DNA of 64,000 nt from Gluconobacter cerevisiae (GTDB lineage Bacteria > Pseudomonadota > Alphaproteobacteria > Acetobacterales > Acetobacteraceae). Below the pieces are notes generated by a model. It was not told where the DNA came from and ran no database searches. It worked only from the letters and a program-made list of their open reading frames with translations. The stretch lies in the NCBI RefSeq assembly GCF_015244675.1, contig NZ_JABCQO010000001.1:556931-620930 (forward strand), written 5' to 3'. A program made the position numbers and the translations under genes. This document shows, in pieces, positions 17,569-25,811 of the stretch (the first letter of the stretch is position 1; each line of letters starts with the position of its first letter).

Positions 17569-18066
17569 ATGCCTTTTCCAATTTCCTACGATCCCGATCC
17601 CGTCGACAGCGCAGCCCATCTGATTCAGGTCGCGCTCACCCCCGTTTTCATGCTGTCCGGCATCGGCACCCTCATCAACGTCTTCAACACACGTCTGGCC
17701 CGCGTCACGGACCACCTTGAAGATGTCCGCAAGAAACTCGGCACCCCAAAGACGGACGATACTCCGGTCGACCCCATCGACACACCCGCCCGTCTGAAAA
17801 ACCAACAGGCACGCCTGCACCGCCGCGTCTTTGTGCTGGACGCCGCGATTCTTCTCAACGCCATCGGCGGCGCCTCAACCTGTGGCGCGGCCATGGCGCT
17901 GTTTGTCGGCTCGATCCGTGATGCTTCGACTTCGGCATGGCTGCTGGCGTTTTTTGGCATAGCTCTCGTCTGTACCGTCGGATCGCTCATGTTCTTCCTC
18001 GCCGACACGCTCCTGAGCTGGCACGGACTGCGGCACGACAGCGACCTGAGCCTCAACGCGGAATAA
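17569..18066 (+). CDS. DUF2721 family membrane protein
   Basis: The 165-residue protein matches the DUF2721 pattern: a first membrane helix with a TPVFMLSGIGTLINVFNTRLARV segment, a soluble middle (about residues 45-85) with KNQQARLHRRVFVLDAAI, and two C-terminal helices (STCGAAMALFVGSI and AFFGIALVCTVGSLMFFLADTLL). The family role is unknown. It is a single gene between a divergent creatininase-like gene and a stretch with only a tiny open frame. No regulatory signal is evident. Confidence 0.8.
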   Translation: MPFPISYDPDPVDSAAHLIQVALTPVFMLSGIGTLINVFNTRLARVTDHLEDVRKKLGTPKTDDTPVDPIDTPARLKNQQARLHRRVFVLDAAILLNAIGGASTCGAAMALFVGSIRDASTSAWLLAFFGIALVCTVGSLMFFLADTLLSWHGLRHDSDLSLNAE

Positions 18067-18349
18067 GCTGCCGCGCAATTTTATTTCAAACCCACGGGAA
18101 ACATTAGTGTTTCCCGAAAGAAATACGGGCATTGTTCCCTATCGGGCTTTACTTTGCCTGTGATGGAATAATCGCCTCTGCGCAACAGAAGCCCCTCCTT
18201 TCACAAACAAGGCGAAAGTTTAAAAAGCATTTATGCAGGAAATGCAGGTCTGACCCTGCATCTGTATTTGTTGCTTTGCATACCGATTCTGGAGTTCCTC
18301 CCGCTGCACGCCGCAAAACGGCCCACAGAACCATACGGAGATTTTCCAG

Positions 18350-18487
18350 ATGACGTCCATGACCCTGATCCACCTGATCGGCCTTCCCACCAGCCTGCTC
18401 GCACAGTTCTCGATGGTTGCCTTCGTTCCGATGATCGGCGCCCTCATGATTGCCACGGTTGCTGCCGACCGCGTTTCCGAGAGCTGA
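18350..18487 (+). CDS. Possible 45-residue membrane microprotein
   Basis: A short open frame starts with ATG at 18350, nine bases after CGGAG. It encodes 45 residues, MTSMTLIHLIGLPTSLLAQF then SMVAFVPMIGALMIATVAAD, predicting one or two short hydrophobic helices with a polar tail RVSES. A stem-loop follows directly. No homologue is known to me and chance cannot be excluded, but the ribosome site, hydrophobic pattern and following hairpin together are suggestive. Confidence 0.35.
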   Translation: MTSMTLIHLIGLPTSLLAQFSMVAFVPMIGALMIATVAADRVSES

Positions 18488-18499
18488 TCACAGTCTTCT

Positions 18500-18532
18500 C
18501 GGGACAAGCCCGGCCTCGCGCCGGGCGTCCCG
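18500..18532 (+). terminator. Strong stem-loop after microprotein frame
   Basis: Nested complementary arms, CGGGAC/GTCCCG and GCCCGGC/GCCGGGC around CTCGC, form a long GC-rich hairpin between the 45-codon frame and the convergent Bcr-type exporter. There is no T-run, so it may be a factor-dependent terminator or an RNA-stabilising element. Confidence 0.5.
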
Positions 18533-18541
18533 CTCCGGCCC

Positions 18542-19747
18542 CTACTGCCGGACGGACAGATAGGATTGCGGATCAAGCCGACGGCGCCACAGATCGCACA
18601 GCCAGCAGAAACTAATCCCAACAAACATTCCGACCGATGTCGACCCAACCCAGTGCGTTGGCAGAAACGACATCATTACCCCCGCCAGACCGGCAATCGT
18701 CCAGTTCAGCGTCCCCATCAGCGCCGCAGCCGCACCCGCCTGATGCCCGTGATGCGTCAGCGCCAGAATGCCCGCATTCGGTCCGATAAAGCCCAGCGAA
18801 AATGTTGTGCACCAGATCAGCGCGCACAGGATCCACGGATTCTGCGGCCCCGCAAATCCCCCCAGACACACCACCACTGCCAGCGCACAGAACAGCAGAA
18901 CCGCCAGCATCGCGATCTCCATGACCCGCGTGAACAGGAAACGGTTTGCCAGCTTGGCATTCACCTGCGAGCCAATAATGAAGCCGATCCCGTTCAGCCC
19001 GAAGAAAATGGCGAACAGATGCGGCGAGAAATGCAGGATATTCTCAAACAGCGCAGGCGCATTCGACAGATAGGCAAACATCGTGAAGGTCGCAAAACTC
19101 ACGACCATCACAGCAGAACAGAACAGCGGCTCGCGCAGCAGATCCCGGTAACGCGCCACCATCCCGCTGACCGGCAACGCAAAACGACGATCCATTGGCA
19201 GCGTCTCGGGCAGCAGAAACAGCGTGCAGAAGAACATCACAACGCCAAAGACCACATTCGCCCAGAAAATCAGCCGCCAGCTTCCCCAGTCCAGCAAAAA
19301 ACTTCCGATCGACGGCGCCAGCAAAGGCCCCAGACCGAAAATCAGCATCAGTTGGGACATGAGCTTCACACCCGCCGACCCGGTCGCGACATCGCGCACC
19401 ATCGCACGGGGTGCCACGGAACTGATCGCCCCGCCCAGAGCCGCTACAAAGCGCAGCGCACAGAACATGTGAAAACTGGCCGTCAACGCCAACCCGACCG
19501 AGGCAAGCGCATACACCACCAACCCGAACAGGAGCGGCAGCTTGCGTCCATACCGGTCGCAGAGCGGGCCCAGCGTGAACTGTCCGATTGCCAGTCCTGC
19601 CAGCCACGCCGTCAGCGTAAGCTGCGCCGAACCGGCCCCATGCCCCAGATCGTGCTCTAGTACCGGAAACGCCGGGAGATACATATCCGTCGAGACAGGC
19701 CCCAGAATGAAGATCACACCGATCAGCACACGGGTCAGGCCATTCAT
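18542..19747 (-). CDS. Bcr/CflA-type MFS drug exporter
   Basis: The protein (401 residues from the ATG at 19747) has about twelve membrane helices. Its first helix carries the Bcr/CflA signature GPVSTDMYLPAFPVLEHDLG. The MFS motif GPLCDRYGRKLPLL follows helix 2, and ALGGAISSVAPRAMVRD marks the drug:H+ antiporter group. It should expel a drug or metabolite across the inner membrane using the proton gradient. A longer frame to 19807 would need TTG, or GTG at 19789; neither has a better ribosome site. It lies 190 bases downstream of pstS with a terminator between, so it is likely a separate unit. Confidence 0.88.
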   Translation of the reverse strand: MNGLTRVLIGVIFILGPVSTDMYLPAFPVLEHDLGHGAGSAQLTLTAWLAGLAIGQFTLGPLCDRYGRKLPLLFGLVVYALASVGLALTASFHMFCALRFVAALGGAISSVAPRAMVRDVATGSAGVKLMSQLMLIFGLGPLLAPSIGSFLLDWGSWRLIFWANVVFGVVMFFCTLFLLPETLPMDRRFALPVSGMVARYRDLLREPLFCSAVMVVSFATFTMFAYLSNAPALFENILHFSPHLFAIFFGLNGIGFIIGSQVNAKLANRFLFTRVMEIAMLAVLLFCALAVVVCLGGFAGPQNPWILCALIWCTTFSLGFIGPNAGILALTHHGHQAGAAAALMGTLNWTIAGLAGVMMSFLPTHWVGSTSVGMFVGISFCWLCDLWRRRLDPQSYLSVRQ

Positions 19748-19810
19748 CCCCTGCGGGGACGTCTGTTCGGAAAGTGACGTAACGGACACGCAGGCACCAC
19801 GACTCAACAG

Positions 19811-19858
19811 AGCAAAAAACAGAAAACGGGCCTCTCCCGTACAGGAGAAGCCCGTTCC
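19811..19858 (-). terminator. Rho-independent terminator after pstS
   Basis: Read on the minus strand, an AACGGGC-TTCTCC / GGAGAG-GCCCGTT stem is followed by TTCTGTTTTTT. It is placed about 80 bases after the pstS stop. Confidence 0.85.
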
Positions 19859-19936
19859 ATACTCAACGCCTTTTTATCCTGACTGACCAGCCCCGAATTC
19901 AGGTCCGGCCCGTCATTTCGGATACAGACGCAGGAC

Positions 19937-20965
19937 TTACTTCGGCCAGTTGGCCAGAATGTCCGTCCGTACGCTCTGCGGCAGACCGACATAGTCGAGG
20001 CGAGCATTGTCCGCATCGCCATGCTGGAAACCCCAGGTAAAGAAGTCCCGAACTGCCTTGCCGGCATCCTTCTGAACCGCATCGACCGGCACCAGAACGA
20101 ACGTCGCCGTCACGATCGGCCAGGAAGACGCACCATCCGTGTCCAGCAGGTTCACGGCATAATGATCGGCATGGACCCAGTCGGCAGCCTTGGCGGCTTC
20201 CGTGAAGCTGGCCAGCGTCGGCGCGACGAACGCACCGCTGTGGTTCTTCATCTTGGCAATGTTCAGGTGGTTCTGCGCGGCATAGGCGTACTCGACGTAA
20301 CCCAGACCACCTTCCGTCTGACGCACCAGAGCGGCCACACCGTCATTGCCACGCGCACCCGAACCGCCCGGCCAGGCGATGGACGTGCCAGCACCGAGCT
20401 TCTGCTTCCAGGTCGGGGAAACCTGCGACAGATAGGACGTGAAGACAAAGCTCGTGCCCGAACCATCGGCACGGTGAATCGGAGCTACATCCGTATCCGG
20501 CAGCTTCAGACCCGGGTTCAGGGCCTTGATGCGGTCGTCATCCCAGGTCGTGATCTCACCGTCATACAGCGCAGCCAGCGTCGGGCCATCCAGGCGGAGC
20601 TGGCCCGGAGCCAGACCCGGCACATTCGCCACAACCACGATACCGCTCATGACGGTCGGGAACTGGTACAGTTTTTCCTTGGCCAGACGCTCACCGTTCA
20701 TCGGCTTGTCGGACGCACCGAAATCGACCGTACGGGCGATAACCTGATCCTGACCGGCGCTGGAACCCACGCTCTGGTAGTTCACGGAAATGCCGGCCTG
20801 GCTCTTGGCGGCCGTGCCCCATGCACCATAGATCGGTGCGGCGAAGCTGGACCCTGCACCAGTGATGTCCGCAGCCTGCGCCGACGACACGAACGGGGTC
20901 ATGGCAACAGTGCCAAGGGCCGTGGCGACGAGAAGACCGAATAGCGGAGCTCTGCTCTTGATCAT
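19937..20965 (-). CDS. pstS: Phosphate-binding periplasmic protein PstS
   Basis: This 342-residue protein binds phosphate for the Pst ABC transporter. It has a signal peptide (to about residue 31, SSAQAAD) and then the hallmark ITGAGSSFAAPIYGAW. SVGSSAGQDQV and HRADGSGTSFVFTSYLS are the conserved phosphate-contact loops. An AAGGGA ribosome site precedes the ATG. A Pho box sits about 75 bases upstream, consistent with PhoB control. The permease and ATPase genes (pstC, pstA, pstB) are not adjacent; a terminator follows pstS. Confidence 0.95.
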   Translation of the reverse strand: MIKSRAPLFGLLVATALGTVAMTPFVSSAQAADITGAGSSFAAPIYGAWGTAAKSQAGISVNYQSVGSSAGQDQVIARTVDFGASDKPMNGERLAKEKLYQFPTVMSGIVVVANVPGLAPGQLRLDGPTLAALYDGEITTWDDDRIKALNPGLKLPDTDVAPIHRADGSGTSFVFTSYLSQVSPTWKQKLGAGTSIAWPGGSGARGNDGVAALVRQTEGGLGYVEYAYAAQNHLNIAKMKNHSGAFVAPTLASFTEAAKAADWVHADHYAVNLLDTDGASSWPIVTATFVLVPVDAVQKDAGKAVRDFFTWGFQHGDADNARLDYVGLPQSVRTDILANWPK

Positions 20966-21037
20966 GGGAATCCCTTATGGGGCGTGAAAACTGCCCCTTA
21001 GTAACGCTGGGACGGAGACAGAAACAGTAGGACCTGC

Positions 21038-21055
21038 GTGATAGTTTCATGACAG
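21038..21055 (-). promoter_or_regulatory. Pho box upstream of pstS
   Basis: On the minus strand the sequence CTGTCAT-GAAA-CTATCAC matches the PhoB consensus of two CTGTCA-type half-sites 11 bases apart. It lies about 75 bases before the pstS start codon. Confidence 0.8.
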
Positions 21056-21185
21056 CCTCCGGACAGCACCGAAGTGCCGAAATGTCACACCCCTCCTGCC
21101 CCAGCCCCCCAGCCAGCGCGCCCTTCGCAACAAAACTGACATATGAAATCCGGAACTCCCTGTTTTCCGGGGCTTTTCGCGTCTT

Positions 21186-21214
21186 TCGTCATGGAACTGT
21201 CATATCTTCGTCAC
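21186..21214 (+). promoter_or_regulatory. Three-half-site Pho box upstream of porin
   Basis: Half-sites TCGTCAT (21186), CTGTCAT (21197) and TCGTCAC (21208) are spaced exactly 11 bases apart, as PhoB dimers require. The array ends about 84 bases before the porin ATG. Confidence 0.75.
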
Positions 21215-21297
21215 GAAACCTTCCCATTATTTCAAAATGCGAATCAGATACCTGAACTGCGGAACACACGCCCTCCCCAGAAGGACGCACCGCAGCA

Positions 21298-22989
21298 ATG
21301 GCTTTTTCTTTCCGTCGGACCACGGGTCTTTTGGCAACAACGACCCTGGTTTCCCTCCTCCCGCTTTGTGGCCACGCCCGGGCCGCCGACCAGATGCAGA
21401 TCATGGAACGGCAGATCCAGGCCATGCAGGCCCAGCTCACCAGCATGAAGAAAGAACATGCTGAAGAAGTGAAGCGCGCCCGCGCCGTCCTGGCCCACCA
21501 GCGGGAAGAAGCCGAAAATAACCCCTACGCCCAGCGTGGCCGCTATATCGGACAGCCGCGCACAGCCGCACAGCCGTTTATCAGCGTCCGTCCTGCCAAG
21601 GCTGGTGCTGATGAAGGCCGTCCGCCATCAGACCGCGCAGACGTCTCCTCCTGGGCCGACTTCCAGCGCGCCACCTCGCAGGACGAAGAAGTCAGCGTCG
21701 GCGGCATCAAGGTCGGCTTCCCGAACGGCCGCCCGACGATCCAGTCCTCGGACGGTGCCTATGCCCTCTCGATCGGCCTCGCCTATCATGAAGACTTCGG
21801 CGGCTTCTTCAATTCCGGCCCTCGCCCCGGCGAAGCACGCGGTGCCTTCAACGGCTTCACGACCAACCAGCGCCGCCTGCGTATTCCGTTCATGTTCCGC
21901 TACAAGAACTGGGTCGCAGCCGTTACGCCTGACTTTGGTGCCAACCATAACGACGGTTATGTCGGTCTCTATGAAGGCAACCTGAACTACACCGGTCTTC
22001 ACAACACCATCCTGACCGTCGGTTATTTCCAGCCGCGCGTGACGGAAGAAGATTCCGAAAGCTCCAACGACTTCTTCACGCTCGAGCGTCCGAGCATCAC
22101 CGACATGGTGCGTAACATCGCCGCAGGCGATGCCCGCTTCAGCGTCGGCGGCCTGCATTACGAGAAGCGCTGGTGGATCGCCGGTTACTTCACGGGCCAG
22201 GAATGGGGCCATCGCAACGCGTCTGACATGAACTCCACCTATTACGGTGGCGGCAGCGGCACGACGGTCGACAGCCAGACGGGCGCCACCCTGCGCGTCG
22301 CCGGCCGTCCGATCGTCACCAAGGACGTGGACCTGCATGTCGGCGCCTCGGCGATTTCCGCCTTCAAGGTGGCCTGCAACACGGGTGCCGACCCCAACCA
22401 CTGCACGCGTTCCACATCCTTCGGCCAGCGTCCGGAGTTTGACATCGGCGAAGCCAACCTCGCCGCAACAGGCGCCATCAGCAACGCCGCAGAAGTCTGG
22501 GCCGCCGGTCCGGAACTCGGGCTGCGCTGGCGCCGCTTGCTCGTCAAGGGCGAGTACTATCACGTTGGCGTCCAACGCTCGGGTCCGGGCCTGAAATCCG
22601 CTGGCTTCCAGGGCTGGTACGGCTCCGCAGCCTACACCCTGTTCGGCAACCCGCGCATGTACAACATCAAGGAAGGCGCATTCGGTGCTCCGGGCGTGAA
22701 GGCTTCCGAGGAATTCAATCCGGCCCTCAACCAGTGGGGCGCGCTTGAAGTCGTCGGCCATTACAGCGTCATCGACCTCAACAGCGGCCTCAACGATGCG
22801 AACGCCAAGAACGTCATCCGCGGCGGCCAGCAGACCGTCTGGACCGGCGGCATGAACTGGTACCCGAACCGTCATTTCGCCATTAAGGTGGACTACAGCC
22901 ACTTCATCGTCTCCCGCAGCAACCAGGCCACCAACACGGCCGGTCGCACGGGCAACTCCGTCGCAGCCCGTATTCAGGCTGCGTTCTAA
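21298..22989 (+). CDS. Phosphate-selective porin of OprP/OprO type
   Basis: The 563-residue protein has a signal peptide (to about residue 29, GHARAAD). A short periplasmic coiled coil (MERQIQAMQAQLTSMKKEHAEEVKRA by segments) follows, of the sort that trimerises OprO/P porins. Then comes a beta-barrel with RLRIPFMFRYKNWVAAVTPDFG and a C-terminal aromatic (IQAAF). Pho-box half-sites upstream and divergent pstS make phosphate or polyphosphate passage across the outer membrane the likely role. The porin family is clear; substrate choice is inferred from context. Confidence 0.85.
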   Translation: MAFSFRRTTGLLATTTLVSLLPLCGHARAADQMQIMERQIQAMQAQLTSMKKEHAEEVKRARAVLAHQREEAENNPYAQRGRYIGQPRTAAQPFISVRPAKAGADEGRPPSDRADVSSWADFQRATSQDEEVSVGGIKVGFPNGRPTIQSSDGAYALSIGLAYHEDFGGFFNSGPRPGEARGAFNGFTTNQRRLRIPFMFRYKNWVAAVTPDFGANHNDGYVGLYEGNLNYTGLHNTILTVGYFQPRVTEEDSESSNDFFTLERPSITDMVRNIAAGDARFSVGGLHYEKRWWIAGYFTGQEWGHRNASDMNSTYYGGGSGTTVDSQTGATLRVAGRPIVTKDVDLHVGASAISAFKVACNTGADPNHCTRSTSFGQRPEFDIGEANLAATGAISNAAEVWAAGPELGLRWRRLLVKGEYYHVGVQRSGPGLKSAGFQGWYGSAAYTLFGNPRMYNIKEGAFGAPGVKASEEFNPALNQWGALEVVGHYSVIDLNSGLNDANAKNVIRGGQQTVWTGGMNWYPNRHFAIKVDYSHFIVSRSNQATNTAGRTGNSVAARIQAAF

Positions 22990-23003
22990 AACAGACCTGT
23001 TTC

Positions 23004-23034
23004 CCTCTCCCGGACCCCGGTCCGGGAGAGGCCT
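23004..23034 (+). terminator. Hairpin terminator after porin
   Basis: A perfect CCTCTCCCGGACC / GGTCCGGGAGAGG stem lies about 15 bases after the porin stop, with only a weak T-run after it. It is a likely terminator. Confidence 0.65.
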
Positions 23035-23129
23035 TTACCCAACACCATTGCGTGCACTCCCGCATTCCCGATTGCGACCCACGCCCCGCAGACAGCATGC
23101 TTCCCGTTCCACAACGAGAGAACCGGCTG

Positions 23130-23663
23130 ATGCTCCCCAACGCAAAAACAGTTCTGTCCGCAGCAGCGCTCATCGCGGCCTTTCTGAACCCCATCGCTCG
23201 CGCGCAAACGCCCTCCCATATCGTCACCAGTCAGAAACTCGACTGGGCAACCGCCGCAGCCCTCGCCGCCGAAGCCGTGCGCCTCTGCGCCGCACAGGGC
23301 TATTCCGTCACCGCTACCGTCGTGGACACAACCGGCCATGAACAGGCCGTTGTCAAAGGCGATACGGTCCCCCTGCAATCGCTCTCCGTCTCCTATCGCA
23401 AAGCCTACACGGCCTATGCCTACGGTCTGGCTTTCCATAAAAACACGACCAGCGAACTCATCGCCGCAGGCGTCACCGGCCCCGCAAACGGCGCCCTAAA
23501 CACCATTCCCGAAGTCCTGTTCGTCCCCGGCGGCGTCACCCTGCGCAGCGCAACCGACCACACCATTCTCGGCGGACTGGGCGTCTCCGGCGCCCCCGGC
23601 GGTGACAAGGACGAGGCCTGCGCCCTGCACGCCGTCGAAAAGTTCCGCAGCACCTTCCAGTAA
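23130..23663 (+). CDS. Exported GlcG/HbpS-family protein
   Basis: The 177-residue protein has a signal peptide (to about residue 25, IARAQT) and one GlcG/HbpS domain. Its pattern is AAALAAEAVRLCAAQGYSVTATVVDTTGH by segments, then SYRKAYTAYAYG, GGVTLR and ILGGLGVSGAPGGDKDEACA. HbpS binds haem and GlcG accompanies glycolate metabolism; the family role is otherwise loose. The ATG at 23130 gives the signal peptide directly and is preceded by GAGAG. It follows the Pho-regulated porin beyond a hairpin, so co-regulation is possible but unproven. Confidence 0.85.
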   Translation: MLPNAKTVLSAAALIAAFLNPIARAQTPSHIVTSQKLDWATAAALAAEAVRLCAAQGYSVTATVVDTTGHEQAVVKGDTVPLQSLSVSYRKAYTAYAYGLAFHKNTTSELIAAGVTGPANGALNTIPEVLFVPGGVTLRSATDHTILGGLGVSGAPGGDKDEACALHAVEKFRSTFQ

Positions 23664-23825
23664 CACCCCCGCCCATCCCGAAATCAAAAAACAATGGCCT
23701 TTTTTATTCCATCCGCATTTTCCGGGATCTTTTCTGTATCCTTCGGTTTTTACCGTAGAGTTTCCCTTTACAGAACTTCCCGGTATTGTCCGGCCTCACT
23801 GAAGACGTCCTGAAAGACTTGCCTC

Positions 23826-25745
23826 TTGCTGCGCTGGTTTCTGGTTTCCATCCTGTCCCTCACCGTTCTCCTTCTGGCCCTGTTCGGAGCGGGATGGATC
23901 TGGATCGACCATCGGGACCTCGCCATTTTCGCCATGCCACGGCTGGAGAAAAAGCTCGGCCGCACCGTCCATATCGGCGCCCTGCACGTCCATCCGGGAA
24001 CATGGCTGACCATTGAAGCCGACGACATTTCCGTCGCCAATATCGCCAGCGGCACCCGACCGCAGATGATGACGCTCGGCCATTTCACCGCACAGATCCG
24101 CCTGACCTCCCTGATCTGGGGTCCGCCCGAAGCCCGCAATATCGTCATTTCGAAATTCTCCGGCCTGTTCGAGCGCACACCCGCCCATCTACCCAACTGG
24201 CGCTTCGGACCCCATCAGAACGAACCTCGCGCGCCCTTCACCCCCGAAGAGCAGGCCAAAGCTGACGCTCCGCCCGATCTGGGCAACGCGCCGGGCCTGC
24301 GCAACGCCACGATCCTCGACAGCGACGTCACCTATCGCTCGGCCAATGGCGCGTCTTACAAAACCACACTTGAAAAGGTCGCCTTCGCGTCCATGAGCGA
24401 CAGCACCCCGTTCACCATGACCCTGACCGGCGCCTATAATGACACTCCCGTCAGTATTTCCGCCGAAATGGAGCCTATCAACGACCTGCGCAAAACGCCT
24501 GAACGCCCCTACGCCACCACCGCGCATGTCACCTCTGGCGACATGACTTCGGACTTCACAGGCACCCTCACGGACCCAATGAATTTCGAAGGCGTGGAAG
24601 GCCACACCACCGTCGCGACCCTCACATCCGACACATTGTTCAGCGTCGCCGGGATCACGGGCGATCATGCTCCCGTCAACGTCAGCCTCTCCGGCGATTT
24701 CAGCCATTCCGGCGATGACTGGCACTTCACCAAGGCGCGCGGCACCATCCAGACCAGCACAATGGAAAGCGGCGACTTCACCCTGATCGAAGGCAGCCAC
24801 GGCAAACCCGATGACGTCACGGCAAAGACCGGTTTCGACCGCCTCGACATCAACGGCCTGATGCCCATTCTCGCCCCCTCGGGCTCGAAAGGCAGCAAAA
24901 AAGGCACGTCCACCCTGCACGCCGATCTTCTGCTCATCACTCCACCCGATCCAGACCCGCTGGTCCATTTCAACCTGACCGCCCGCCAGCTCCTCTACAA
25001 CAAACTCAGTTTCACAAACCTCAGAATCCAGGCTGCCCAGACCCCCAACCGGATCGAAGTTCCGCTCCTGCGTCTGGACTATATCGGCGCGTCCCTCAGC
25101 GCCGATGGCCGGATCGAAGCCGACGGAAAATCATCGCGCGTCTCAGCCGATGTCGCCCTGACCCATGGCGATATTGACCGTCTGCGTCGCGTCGCCGGTC
25201 TGGCCCCCGTTCCGGTCAAAGGGAGTCTGAGCCTGCGCATCACTGCCAGTTCCAAAAACGTCCATACCCTCAACGAAGCCATGAGCAGGGCCGACATGAC
25301 GGCAGCCGTCAGCATGGAAAAAGGTGAAATCGCAAAAGAAATCGTCGAGGCTGCTTCGATGGACCTGCGCCTGCTGTTCCGACACGCCAAGGGCACTACC
25401 CCCATCACCTGCCTGCTCGGCGTCCTCCAGATGCATCAGGGCATCGGCACCGTCATCCCGCTCCGTCTGCGGACAGGCGCTGGTACGATCACGGCCAAGG
25501 CAAATTTCGACCTTCCGCGCAAATGGCTTGATCTCGTCTTTGCAAGCCGCCCCTTCTCCACGAGCTTCTTCGCGCTCGACGTTCCCGTCCGCGTCAGCGG
25601 CTCCTTCGACGCTCCAACCCTTTCCCTTGCCAAATGGTCGAAGGCAGGACGCAACATGCTCGCGGACTCAAACGCAGTCACAAACCTGCCTCCCGCTCTC
25701 CAGGGTTTCGCGGCTTCGAACGCCTGCGCCCGCCCCACGCGTTAA
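23826..25745 (+). CDS. AsmA-family envelope protein
   Basis: This 639-residue protein has one N-terminal membrane anchor (LVSILSLTVLLLALFGAGW) and a long periplasmic part. The AsmA start pattern FAMPRLEKKLGRTVHIGALH is present, and a C-terminal AsmA-like region contains GAGTITAKANFDLPRKWLDL. The family forms bridge-like proteins that move or organise lipids between inner and outer membranes. The first codon appears to be TTG at 23826, since it begins the anchor helix and no ATG lies near; the ribosome site is weak. UDP-glucose dehydrogenase follows 66 bases later. Confidence 0.82.
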   Translation: MLRWFLVSILSLTVLLLALFGAGWIWIDHRDLAIFAMPRLEKKLGRTVHIGALHVHPGTWLTIEADDISVANIASGTRPQMMTLGHFTAQIRLTSLIWGPPEARNIVISKFSGLFERTPAHLPNWRFGPHQNEPRAPFTPEEQAKADAPPDLGNAPGLRNATILDSDVTYRSANGASYKTTLEKVAFASMSDSTPFTMTLTGAYNDTPVSISAEMEPINDLRKTPERPYATTAHVTSGDMTSDFTGTLTDPMNFEGVEGHTTVATLTSDTLFSVAGITGDHAPVNVSLSGDFSHSGDDWHFTKARGTIQTSTMESGDFTLIEGSHGKPDDVTAKTGFDRLDINGLMPILAPSGSKGSKKGTSTLHADLLLITPPDPDPLVHFNLTARQLLYNKLSFTNLRIQAAQTPNRIEVPLLRLDYIGASLSADGRIEADGKSSRVSADVALTHGDIDRLRRVAGLAPVPVKGSLSLRITASSKNVHTLNEAMSRADMTAAVSMEKGEIAKEIVEAASMDLRLLFRHAKGTTPITCLLGVLQMHQGIGTVIPLRLRTGAGTITAKANFDLPRKWLDLVFASRPFSTSFFALDVPVRVSGSFDAPTLSLAKWSKAGRNMLADSNAVTNLPPALQGFAASNACARPTR

Positions 25746-25811
25746 GGCCCGATTTGCACCCCATCCTGCCCCCGGCTATGCACATCGGACCGTAAAAGAG
25801 AGGGTCCAGAG

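Larger units (their letters stand above)
20966..21297. promoter_or_regulatory. Divergent phosphate-starvation promoter region
   Basis: These 332 bases lie between divergent pstS and the OprP/O-like porin gene and carry Pho-box half-sites for each side (listed separately). No open frame in it has coding character. Confidence 0.6.

Noticed and set aside
18132..18353. 73-codon plus-strand frame upstream of the microprotein
   Set aside because: Its sequence looks random, with no hydrophobic or domain pattern and no convincing ribosome site.
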